64,000 bases of DNA from DASZRZ01 sp963732925 (lineage in GTDB: Bacteria; Acidobacteriota; Terriglobia; Terriglobales; Acidobacteriaceae), in assembly GCA_963732925.1 (NCBI GenBank), contig CAVTBJ010000009.1:161655-225654 (forward strand), in the 5' to 3' direction. Under the pieces are notes generated by a model. The model did not search any database and was not told the origin of the DNA. It worked only from the letters and a program-made list of their open reading frames with translations. Shown here one piece after another: positions 37,054 to 44,784 of this stretch. Position 1 is the stretch's first letter; every line of letters starts with the position of its first letter. Made by a program: the position numbers and the translations under genes.

Positions 37054-38226
37054 CTAGGCGCCATTCTCCTCCTCCGAGAGATCGGCGAGTTGCAGGCGAA
37101 GATTACCGGCGTTGGTGGCGTAGGACAATCCCGTCTTCAGATCCACCAGGCCGCTGCGCACCAGCTTTTCAATCTCGCCATCGAAGTGCTGCATGCCGTC
37201 GAGTTCTCCGTCGCGCATGGCATCCAGCAGGCTCTTGCCTTCGCTTTCGCCCCTCTCAATGTATTCGCGGGTACGCATGGTTGCCTTCAGAATCTCCAGC
37301 ACGGCCACTCGCCCGCCACCCTTCTTGGGGAGCAGACGCTGGGAAATGAAATAGCGGAAGGAAGCAGCCAGCCGGGTGCGGATCGCCTGCTGATCGGCGG
37401 CTTCAAAGGAGCCTATAATGCGGTCTACCGTCTTGGAAGCGTCGATGGTGTGGAGGGTGGAAAACACCAGATGTCCGGTCTCGGCGGCGGTCATGGCAAT
37501 CTCAATGGTTTCGCGGTCGCGCATCTCTCCCACCAGGATTACCTTGGGAGCCTGCCGCAACGCGGCCCGCAAGGCGAGTGCAAAGGTGGGAGTATCGCTG
37601 TGCAACTCGCGCTGGTGAATGGTGCCTTTCTTGTGCTGATGCAGGAACTCGACCGGGTCTTCGATGGTGAGAATGTGGTCCGCCCTGGTCTCGTTAATCA
37701 GGTTGATGATGGCGGCCAGGGTGGAAGACTTCCCCGAACCCGTCGGTCCAGTGACCAGAACGATCCCGTTCTTCAGGCCGGCAAGCTCGGCGAGGGATCC
37801 GGGAAGATGCAGATCCTCGATGGTGGGAATCTTGCTGGGAATAACCCGCATCACGATGGCGTAGGTTCCTCGCTGGCGGAAGACGTTGACCCGGAAGCGC
37901 GCCAACTGCGGAAGGCTGTAGGAAAGGTCACACGCGCCCTGGTCCTTCAAAGACCGCATCGCCTGCTGATTGCCGCCGATCAGGTCGCTGGCCACACGCG
38001 CTGTGTCCGGCGGTCCCAGCAGGGGCAGACCTGGGACGTTCACCGCGGTGAGGTCACCATGCATCTCCACCTGAGGCGGCCGCCCGGGAGAAAGAATCAG
38101 GTCGCTGACCCCCGCTCCGGCATTGAGCATGGCATGAATAAGTTTGGTCGTGGGAACTTTGGGCGCTACCGCAGCTTGCGCGACAGCTTCTTCCGTGGCG
38201 GCGGCAGAACTCTCGGATCCACTCAT
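37054..38226 (-). CDS. pilT: PilT-type twitching motility ATPase
   Basis: 390 residues of the type IV pilus retraction ATPase family. Walker A GPTGSGKSS at 160-168, Asp box ILTIEDPVEFLH, Walker B region KVILVGEMRDRETIEIAMTAAETGHLV, and the PilT-typical late segment DGEIEKLVRSGL are present. A 25-residue Ala-rich N-terminal extension precedes the domain. Retraction powers twitching motility and DNA uptake. No other pilus gene is nearby, so this is an isolated pilT (several paralogues per genome are usual in Acidobacteria). ATG 38226 follows GAGGAAT-like sequence. Confidence 0.95.
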   Translation of the reverse strand: MSGSESSAAATEEAVAQAAVAPKVPTTKLIHAMLNAGAGVSDLILSPGRPPQVEMHGDLTAVNVPGLPLLGPPDTARVASDLIGGNQQAMRSLKDQGACDLSYSLPQLARFRVNVFRQRGTYAIVMRVIPSKIPTIEDLHLPGSLAELAGLKNGIVLVTGPTGSGKSSTLAAIINLINETRADHILTIEDPVEFLHQHKKGTIHQRELHSDTPTFALALRAALRQAPKVILVGEMRDRETIEIAMTAAETGHLVFSTLHTIDASKTVDRIIGSFEAADQQAIRTRLAASFRYFISQRLLPKKGGGRVAVLEILKATMRTREYIERGESEGKSLLDAMRDGELDGMQHFDGEIEKLVRSGLVDLKTGLSYATNAGNLRLQLADLSEEENGA

Positions 38227-38489
38227 GAGCCCGGGTATTCCTCCCTGTGCAAGTTGTATTGCGCGACTGTGGGGCGATTGTATGCTTTCAGCAGAAGCGC
38301 CGCGATTGTAGGCCTTGGTTCGGTTCGGAGATTGGCGGCGGCCGCCGCGAGCAGCCCTCCAATCGCCCTGGAATCCCCCGACAGCGCGCTCTGGGAGCCA
38401 AAATGAGCGCCTATCGAGGTTCGCAAAATGGATAAGAAAAGCTTATCGCCTTCATCAAACGGAATACGAAATTCCATAAATCATAGTCA

Positions 38490-39035
38490 GCGCTTTGTTA
38501 CCGTACCGTAAGCCATTGAATCTAATAGAAGTCAAAAATGGCTTCCCAATTGCACTTCAGTGGGCAGGGGGAGGGGAACAAGCTTTTAGGAGCTTGTCCT
38601 AGCCCAGCGGGACGGCTCGACCGGTTCGGATGTACGTCCAGAGGAGAGGGACGGCAGGATTTTCCGGGCTGGCGAACCAAAGCCGTCACTGCTGAGGTTC
38701 CTTACGGGAGAGCAGGTTTTTGGCTGGCGTGGGCGCAAGCGCAAGGTGACATCTAGATCACCCAGCCTCGCTGGTTGTGCTGCTTGGGAGGTCCGGTTTC
38801 TGAGACCGGCGGTCAAGTGGATGCGTATGGGGAGAGAGAGCGACGAAAGAGCGCCACGGAGAGAGACAGGTAGCCAGGTTTAGGTAGCTGGCATTTGCCG
38901 TAAACAAGCAGACCGGAGCGGCGCAAGGCGACTGCCCAGGATGGATGTCACGCGGAGCGCGCCGCGAAACGGTCTCAACCGGACCTCAAGCAGCAAAACA
39001 GACGCGGAGGAGAGCCGCGTCTGTTTCTTTTTTGC
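38490..39035 (+). ncRNA. Candidate structured non-coding RNA ending at a strong terminator
   Basis: The 864 bases between pilT and glgA contain no convincing protein frame, yet the plus strand ends in a strong terminator at 38996-39033 with no plus-strand gene before it. Foldable elements are dense: ACAAGCT/AGCTTGT (38578-38597); an apparent three-way junction with GGCTGG (38722) against CCAGCC (38762) enclosing GCGCAAGCGC and GTGA/TCAC hairpins; and a long arm GACCG + GCGGCGC (38911-38924) against GCGCCGC + CGGTC (38959-38974). RNase P, tmRNA, 6S and known riboswitch signatures were looked for and not found. The 5' end is unknown; TTGTTA near 38495 is a weak -35 guess. Confidence 0.45.
38996..39033 (+). 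terminator. Strong rho-independent terminator (possibly bidirectional)
   Basis: Twelve-base perfect stem AAACAGACGCGG / CCGCGTCTGTTT, seven-base loop, then CTTTTTTG on the plus strand. On the minus strand the stem is followed by only TTTTGCTG, 65 bases after the glgA stop, so it may serve glgA too, but the better T run is on the plus side. Confidence 0.85.
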
Positions 39036-39090
39036 CTTCCTGTCTCCCGCCTGGAATCCTCTCTGCCCGTATTTGTGAGAGGCGCCCCGA

Positions 39091-40545
39091 TCACACCGGC
39101 AGGGTCCGCAATTGTCGCGCGCGCTCATACACGCGGATGTATTCTTTGGCTGAGTTTCTCCAGGAGAAGTCCTTGGCCATTCCGTTGCGCATTAGAATTT
39201 CCCAACTGGAGCGGTTCTGATACGACCGCAGCGCCTGGTGAATCGCTGCCAGCAGCGCGTCCGGGTTGTACTCGGTGAACTTGAAACCTGTTCCCTTCTT
39301 GGTCTCCGGGTCCCACTGCTCAATGCTGTCCTCAAGCCCCCCCGTCGCCCGCACGATGGGAACGGTACCGTACTTAAGACTATAGATCTGGCTGAGCCCG
39401 CACGGCTCGTAACGCGAAGGCATCAGGAACATGTCCGCGCCGGCTTCGATTTTGTGCGCCATGACCTCGTCATACGCGATCTTCACCGCAAAGCGGCGGG
39501 GGTATTGCCGGTTAAGCCGCCGGAAGAGATCTTCGTAGACTTTGTCGCCGGTTCCCACCCCGATCACCACCAGGGGCTCGCGCGCCAGCAGGTCGGCAAT
39601 GCTGGAAAGCAGATCGAACCCTTTCTGTGCCGCGAAGCGGGAGACGATCCCGATGATGGGAACATTCGCTTCCTCCGGCGCGATACCGAACTCGGACAGC
39701 AGGTCTTGGCGGCAAAGGACCTTTGCTCCCAGGTCGTCGGCAGAATAGTTGGCGGCGATCACACGGTCGGCTTCCGGGCTCCACTCCTGGTAGTCCACTC
39801 CATTGCCGATGCCTGTTACCGTGGAGGAGCGGGCGCGCAGCACACCTTCCAGGCCGAAACCGAACTCCGGAGTCTGAATCTCCTGGCTGTAGCGCTTGCT
39901 CACGGTGGTGACGAAGTCACTAAACACGATGGCGCCCTTCATGAAATTCACCTTGCCGTAGAACTCCATCTTGTCAATGGTGAACAGATCCCAGGGAAGC
40001 ATGAGCAGAGGCAGCGTATCCGGCGGAAACAGCCCCTGATAGCCGATGTTGTGAATGGTGAAAACCGTCTTGGTGGTTAGAAAAGCCGGGTCGCGACGAT
40101 ATTGGGTGCGCAGCAGAACCGGAATCAGCGCTGCCTGCCAGTCATGACAATGGAATACATCGGGAGGACCGAGGATCTTGCTGGCTTCTACCACCGCCCG
40201 GGCGTAGAGGGCGAAACGTTCAGCGTTGTCGCGGTAATCGCCCATAGGCGTACCATAAAGGCCGTCCCGGTCGAAGTAGGGAGGATAGTCAATCAAGTAG
40301 AATTGCACTCCCGCGTGAACACCCCCATCCAGCACGGAACAGAAGCGGTACTGATCGTCAAAGGGCACGGTGATGCTGGGAATGACCGTTCTGGCTGTTT
40401 GCAGAACCGTGTCGCGATACCTGGGAAGGTATACGGTGACCTTTTCGCTGCGGGCCAATTCCGGGGCAAGCGCGCCGATGACGTCCGCGAGGCCTCCCGT
40501 CTTGGAAAAAGGAACACATTCGGAGGCGGCGAAGGCCACGTGCAT
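39091..40545 (-). CDS. glgA: Glycogen synthase (ADP-glucose type)
   Basis: 484 residues, GT5 family. The ADP-glucose-binding lysine motif SKTGGLADVIGALAPEL is at about 15-31, followed by HCHDWQAALIPVLLR, TIHNIGYQGLFP, IGNGVDYQEWSP, the catalytic ISRF-like VSRFAAQKGFDLL, and SRYEPCGLSQIYSLKYGTVPIVRATGGLEDSIE at the C-terminus. ATG 40545 (MHVAFAASECVPF) has AGAGG at good spacing. It elongates alpha-1,4-glucan; with the debranching enzyme at 44785 it supports glycogen storage. Its start is divergent from rsmA. Confidence 0.96.
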   Translation of the reverse strand: MHVAFAASECVPFSKTGGLADVIGALAPELARSEKVTVYLPRYRDTVLQTARTVIPSITVPFDDQYRFCSVLDGGVHAGVQFYLIDYPPYFDRDGLYGTPMGDYRDNAERFALYARAVVEASKILGPPDVFHCHDWQAALIPVLLRTQYRRDPAFLTTKTVFTIHNIGYQGLFPPDTLPLLMLPWDLFTIDKMEFYGKVNFMKGAIVFSDFVTTVSKRYSQEIQTPEFGFGLEGVLRARSSTVTGIGNGVDYQEWSPEADRVIAANYSADDLGAKVLCRQDLLSEFGIAPEEANVPIIGIVSRFAAQKGFDLLSSIADLLAREPLVVIGVGTGDKVYEDLFRRLNRQYPRRFAVKIAYDEVMAHKIEAGADMFLMPSRYEPCGLSQIYSLKYGTVPIVRATGGLEDSIEQWDPETKKGTGFKFTEYNPDALLAAIHQALRSYQNRSSWEILMRNGMAKDFSWRNSAKEYIRVYERARQLRTLPV

Positions 40546-40688
40546 GCGGGAAACCTCTCGGGACAAGCTGGTTGGGTTGGAGCCGAACTCCGCGTCTGAG
40601 ACTTGCAGCCACTCTCAGTTCTTGCGCCGCCCTGCGCGCGGCGGGAACCAGGCTGCCTCGGCCGGAATCCTGCGAAAGGTGAGTCTAT

Positions 40689-41591
40689 ATGGCGGCTGGA
40701 AAAGGGGTCAACGCCGGAGCAAACCACGTTATGCCAGCGAACAAGCGCCCGAGTGCGAAACGTCCCAAGCTGGGGCAGAATTTTCTGACAGACACTGGGG
40801 CTGCCGAGCGCATCGTGAGCGCCCTGGGGAACATCTCCGGATGCACGGTGCTGGAGATTGGGCCAGGCAAGGGAGTGCTCACCGACCTGCTCGCAACCCG
40901 TTCCAACCGCCTGGTGGCGATTGAACTGGACCGCGTTCTGGCGGCGCAACTGCGCATGAAGTTCTCCACTCTGCCGAATGTGGAAATCATCGAGGGCGAC
41001 GTGCTCTCGATGGACCTGGAAGCAGTACTGCGGCGCCGTCCGGGCCCCATGTCGCTAGTGGAGCCTCCCAGTTTCGAGCAGGCGCGCGTAGTGGGCAATA
41101 TCCCGTACTACATCACTTCGGAAATTCTGCTGCGGCTGTTCGCCTTCCACGAAATGGTCGAGATCGCAGTAATTCTGGTGCAAAAGGAGGTCGCTGATCG
41201 CGTGGCCGCCAAGCCCGGCACGCGAGACTACGGACTGCTTTCCGCCACGGCGCAACTCTACGCACGCGTGGAAAAGCTGTTTACCCTGCCGCCGGGCGCG
41301 TTTTCGCCGGCCCCCAAGGTCCATTCCACGGCGCTGCGCTTGACCATGGAGCCGCGCGTGGAAAAGCTCCGCGTCTCCGAAGTGGAGTTTGTAAATTTTC
41401 TGAAGCTTTCGTTCGGACACAAACGCAAGACGCTGGTGAACAATCTCAAGGCGCGCTACCCGGATTCCGCCATCCGCGCGGCGCTGAAGTATGCAGGCAT
41501 GCGGGCGGACGCGAGGGCGGAATCGCTGACGCTGGAAAAATCAGCCGCTGTGTTCCGGGAACTCAAAAAAAACGCAGAGGCGGAGGAATAG
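40689..41591 (+). CDS. rsmA: 16S rRNA dimethyladenosine transferase RsmA (KsgA)
   Basis: 300 residues. Motifs: KLGQNFLTD at the N-terminus, SAM site VLEIGPGKGVLTDLL, acidic VAIELDR, and the catalytic VGNIPYYITSEIL. The C-terminal domain (LPPGAFSPAPKVHSTALRL, SFGHKRKTLVNNLK) is complete. It dimethylates two adjacent adenosines in helix 45 of 16S rRNA. The insertion around residues 112-125 (RRRPGPMSLVEPPSFEQ) before the active site is longer than usual. ATG 40689 has AAGGTGAG upstream; ATG 40731 is possible. Confidence 0.95.
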   Translation: MAAGKGVNAGANHVMPANKRPSAKRPKLGQNFLTDTGAAERIVSALGNISGCTVLEIGPGKGVLTDLLATRSNRLVAIELDRVLAAQLRMKFSTLPNVEIIEGDVLSMDLEAVLRRRPGPMSLVEPPSFEQARVVGNIPYYITSEILLRLFAFHEMVEIAVILVQKEVADRVAAKPGTRDYGLLSATAQLYARVEKLFTLPPGAFSPAPKVHSTALRLTMEPRVEKLRVSEVEFVNFLKLSFGHKRKTLVNNLKARYPDSAIRAALKYAGMRADARAESLTLEKSAAVFRELKKNAEAEE

Positions 41592-41627
41592 CGAGACCCC
41601 CTGAGCACTCCGTTAGCCGTTTCACAC

Positions 41628-42107
41628 TCAGCCACCAGCATTCGGCCGGCAATGATTCATAATAGTTTCGGGAAGTTGATCCGCAACCGCATCGTTCTGG
41701 AACACCCAGCGGTCTCCCAGAAAGAAGTTCCCCACCGAACACAGGCAGACAGCAACTAAGTTCGCGGTTATTACGTGCAATCCCTCGTAGCGCAGCAGAA
41801 CTTCCGTCATGCCTAAGTTCCCCACCAGAGAGACGCCTCCGTTGGCGAGGTGAAATGCAACGACTTGGCGCATGCGTTGGCGCCATCCGGAGCTAGGACG
41901 GTCCCGCCATGTCAGTCGCTCGTGCCAGAGAAAGTTGTGCACGAGCGTCAACTCGATCGCGATGGCTATGGCGACCAGAGGCCTAATCCCGCCGTGCGCG
42001 GTGAGGGCATGAAGAATTCCGAGTTGGACGGCAGCTCCCATCAGGCCGACCAAGCTAAATTCCAGCCAGCGTTCCTGCGTGCGCTTGGCTTGATTTGTGC
42101 GTTTCAC
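41628..42107 (-). CDS. GtrA-family membrane protein
   Basis: 159 residues with four membrane helices of the GtrA/DPMS3 family (FSLVGLMGAAVQLGILHAL, VAIAIAIELTLVHNFLWHERLTWRDR, GNFFLGDRWVF). GtrA proteins are small partners in polyprenyl-phosphate-sugar handling, thought to help flip or position lipid-linked sugars. GTG 42107 overlaps the stop of the CDP-alcohol phosphotransferase gene (GTGA), so translation is coupled. It is the third gene of a minus-strand operon. Confidence 0.88.
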   Translation of the reverse strand: MKRTNQAKRTQERWLEFSLVGLMGAAVQLGILHALTAHGGIRPLVAIAIAIELTLVHNFLWHERLTWRDRPSSGWRQRMRQVVAFHLANGGVSLVGNLGMTEVLLRYEGLHVITANLVAVCLCSVGNFFLGDRWVFQNDAVADQLPETIMNHCRPNAGG

Positions 42108-42799
42108 CGGGTCGTTTCCAGGCGATAGAGTTCCTTGGTATGCCGCACCGCAGCGACGATTCCCATGAGCACCATGCCGGCAATCGCCACGAGTCCACCC
42201 GCGTCGAAAAGCCGGAGGTAACTGCCGAAGGCGTGGACCTTCGGATCCGCCAGCAGCACTAGGTTGCCGGTGACCAGCAGAATGCGAATCTCGGTAGGCC
42301 CGAACAGGGCATGCGACATATGAAATCGGCCCAGAGTGTAAGTAGCCAAGTACGACTCAAGGGAAACCAGAAGGAAGGCGACGAGCATTCCCATCGCGAC
42401 TCGAAGGTCGAGGTAGCCCGAGAGACCAAGCCCCGCCATGACGGCGGCACCTCCGAAGCTATCGAGGACGTGATCGACATAAAAGCCATAGCGCGGCCGC
42501 TGCCGGTTGCGTACCCGCGCAAGGGTTCCATCTAGGCTGTCGCCCAGCCAGTTCAGGGCGATGAAAAACGACGCCGCCAGCAGAGCGTACGGCGTCCAGC
42601 TGGCCGCGGCATAGGCCGCGCCGGCGAGGATTTGTGCAGCGAAGCCCAGCGCCGTCAGGTGGTCTGGATGAATCGCCGCTGGAGTGCGTTCTGCCATCCA
42701 GACCAGCAAACGCTTTTCCGCCGAAGCAGTCAGCGAGCGGTGAACTCGGGGGGCATTCTTAAAGGCAGGCTTAGACAACACAGATTCCAGTGTGCTCAT
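42104..42799 (-). CDS. CDP-alcohol phosphatidyltransferase family protein
   Basis: 231 residues. The CDP-alcohol phosphotransferase signature DG(x2)AR(x8)G(x3)D(x3)D is complete in GDSLDGTLARVRNRQRP..YGFYVDHVLD. Five to six membrane helices follow. Members join a CDP-activated alcohol (diacylglycerol or other) to an acceptor alcohol such as glycerol-phosphate, inositol-phosphate or an archaetidyl-like head. The exact substrate is unknown. It overlaps the START-like gene upstream (ATGA) and the GtrA gene downstream, so the three are translationally coupled. Confidence 0.9.
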   Translation of the reverse strand: MSTLESVLSKPAFKNAPRVHRSLTASAEKRLLVWMAERTPAAIHPDHLTALGFAAQILAGAAYAAASWTPYALLAASFFIALNWLGDSLDGTLARVRNRQRPRYGFYVDHVLDSFGGAAVMAGLGLSGYLDLRVAMGMLVAFLLVSLESYLATYTLGRFHMSHALFGPTEIRILLVTGNLVLLADPKVHAFGSYLRLFDAGGLVAIAGMVLMGIVAAVRHTKELYRLETTR

Positions 42800-43638
42800 C
42801 GTGAGTTCTCCAGATTTGTCGAAATGGAAACGGCGGGAGCTTCAAGAACGGCATTACGAATGGCTTCCAAGGTAAAGCGCAGGCTGTCGCGTGGCATGCG
42901 GGATACGACGGGCCCGAGCAGCCAGCCCATGGCGAAAGGAATGTCGCGGCTCAGCGAGAGCGATTCGCAACGGACGTAGACGCCGTCTGACGTCTGGACA
43001 TAACTCCAGTAGGCATTCATGGCCCAGAGGAAACCGTGGTCGCGAGCGGGCGATACAAGGCTTTCGTTTGGTTTGCCGGGCTCTTGCACCTCTTGAATGC
43101 GCAGGCTGCGGGAGGAGCTGGAGCGATGTTCCGAGTCGAGACGGGCGAAGCGCACCTGATATTCAGCCTGCAGCACGACCGTAACGATGGAATCCTTGCG
43201 CAACCGCAGGATGATGGTTGCGTCCGGGGGCGAACTGGAGAGCACGCGAGCCGAAATCACGTTGGGAGCGTAATAACGGGGAAAGCCGGCCACGTTGCCA
43301 AGGACTGCCTCCACTTGATCGAGGGTGGCGCCAGCTATGAAGACGGTGCCTGCCCAATGGTGGATCAGACCACCCGGGATTGCGGGTGGAGCAAAGCGCT
43401 CGATTACGACTTCCCCATTGCGTAGCCGCTGGCGGTTCGCCGGAGACTGAGCTGACGGAAGGAAAGAATCCTGGCTACTCTGCTGGCGTGCGATTCGGCG
43501 CTCCACCTGCCCGGAGTATTGCTGCCATTGCACCCAGGTTGCGGGAGCGAGGGCGGACCATGCGCTCGGCGAGAGGCTAAGGACGCAAACGAGCGTGAAC
43601 AGCGACGGAGTCTTGGGGCAAATATTCAGGTGAACCAT
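42796..43638 (-). CDS. Exported START/SRPBCC-like protein
   Basis: 280 residues. A signal peptide (about 1-29, VCVLSLSPSAWSA) precedes a region resembling START/SRPBCC lipid-binding folds: IHHWAGTVFIAGATLDQVEAVL, FPRYYAPNVISARVLSS and the closing helix GPVVSRMPRDSLRFTLEAIRNAVL. Catalytic motifs are absent. As the first gene of the coupled operon with a CDP-alcohol phosphotransferase and GtrA, it could carry or sense a lipid at the periplasmic side. Fold assignment is by pattern only. Confidence 0.7.
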   Translation of the reverse strand: MVHLNICPKTPSLFTLVCVLSLSPSAWSALAPATWVQWQQYSGQVERRIARQQSSQDSFLPSAQSPANRQRLRNGEVVIERFAPPAIPGGLIHHWAGTVFIAGATLDQVEAVLGNVAGFPRYYAPNVISARVLSSSPPDATIILRLRKDSIVTVVLQAEYQVRFARLDSEHRSSSSRSLRIQEVQEPGKPNESLVSPARDHGFLWAMNAYWSYVQTSDGVYVRCESLSLSRDIPFAMGWLLGPVVSRMPRDSLRFTLEAIRNAVLEAPAVSISTNLENSR

Positions 43639-43793
43639 GAATCGTCTCCGCGGACAAACTGGCAGGTCCGGACGCCTGTCGGCAAGGCACGGAACCGCAC
43701 TGTGGTATTACTTGTAGGTCACCGGGGAAGTCATAGCAGTGAAAGGAAATAAGAGGAGGTATCTCCAACCTCTGGAGGGAACCACTCGGGGCC

Positions 43794-44726
43794 ATGGAAA
43801 TTGATATTCCGCCTCAACGAAGGTTGCTCCGTTTTGGAGTGTTTGAAGCCGACGCGAAGACGGGAGAGCTGCGCAAGCAGGGCCGGCGCATCCGTCTGGC
43901 TGCCCAGCCGTTTGAAATTCTCCTTCTGCTGCTGGAGAGCCCGGGAGATCTCGTCACCCGGGAAGAGATTCAGAAACGGCTCTGGCCCGACGGCACCTTC
44001 GTGGATTTCGACCACGGCCTGAACGCCGGGATTGCCAAGCTGCGGGAGGCGTTGGGAGACTCCGCAGCCAATCCAAGATTCGTGGAAACCATTGCCAAAC
44101 GAGGCTATAGGTTCATCGCTCCGGTTGAGGCGGAACAGGGGCCGGCACCCGGCGTACAGCCCAGGGCTCCGTCGCGGCTTGGTCCGCAGCAGGAGGCCTC
44201 CGCTAATCCAGAATCTGTTCGTCCAGAGAAAATCGTCCAGCCGGGCAGTAACCGGCTGCAGAGAATGCTGACGCGACCGGAAGAGGTTTCCCAGAACCAC
44301 CCGGCCTTGTCCCAAGTTCTTTTTCTGCTGGCGCAAATCATGTATCTCAGCTTTTATCTGGTCGTGCTGGCGTATCCCGGCGAAGTGACCGACCGGCTGC
44401 TTGTGGCGACGGCTTCGGCGCTGTCCGCCGCCGCGGTGATTCTTACCGCCGCCGTCGGAGTGCCAGTACGCTTGTACCTGATATCTGGAGTATTGTTTCG
44501 CGCCCGGGGCACGCGCAGACGCTTTCTATCTCTGCTGTTCCCGGTCATTCTGGTGCTGGATATTTTGTGGGCCGCTTCGCCGTTCCTGCTGGTACCGCGC
44601 ATAAATGTGGGTCTCGCCCTGGCAGCTACCGCTGCTCTGGCTTATCTTCCCTTCGCTCAGCGCACTCTGGTGTTGATGGGAGCGCTGGGTGCCGGATCAT
44701 CGGAAGAAGTTGCGGGCAAACAGTAG
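43794..44726 (+). CDS. Membrane-anchored winged-helix (OmpR/CadC-type) transcriptional regulator
   Basis: 310 residues. The N-terminal 105 residues are an OmpR/PhoB-type winged helix (LRFGVFEADAKTGELRKQGRRI, QPFEILLLLLE, GLNAGIAKLREALGD, FVETIAKRGYRFIAPV). After a proline-rich linker the C-terminal half has four or five membrane helices (VLFLLAQIMYLSFYLVVLA, LLVATASALSAAAVILTAAV, LSLLFPVILVLDILWAA) and no receiver domain. Acidobacteria have many such ToxR/CadC-like regulators, usually with TPR or WD40 rather than multi-pass C-termini. It may control the divergent lipid operon, 155 bases away; this is inferred from position. Confidence 0.88.
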   Translation: MEIDIPPQRRLLRFGVFEADAKTGELRKQGRRIRLAAQPFEILLLLLESPGDLVTREEIQKRLWPDGTFVDFDHGLNAGIAKLREALGDSAANPRFVETIAKRGYRFIAPVEAEQGPAPGVQPRAPSRLGPQQEASANPESVRPEKIVQPGSNRLQRMLTRPEEVSQNHPALSQVLFLLAQIMYLSFYLVVLAYPGEVTDRLLVATASALSAAAVILTAAVGVPVRLYLISGVLFRARGTRRRFLSLLFPVILVLDILWAASPFLLVPRINVGLALAATAALAYLPFAQRTLVLMGALGAGSSEEVAGKQ

Positions 44727-44784
44727 CAAACGGAAGATGGAGCAAAGCAGAGCTTGTCTGGGGCACCCCATTTCCTCAGTACCG

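Noticed and set aside
38223..38477. 84-codon minus-strand frame upstream of pilT
   Set aside because: Low-complexity Ala-rich product, no family features; probably non-coding leader.
38490..39035. tmRNA, RNase P RNA, 6S RNA or cobalamin riboswitch identity for the gene-free region
   Set aside because: Key conserved blocks (GAGGAAAGUCC, GUUCGAnUC, tag reading frame, B12 box) are absent, and no downstream plus-strand gene exists for a riboswitch.
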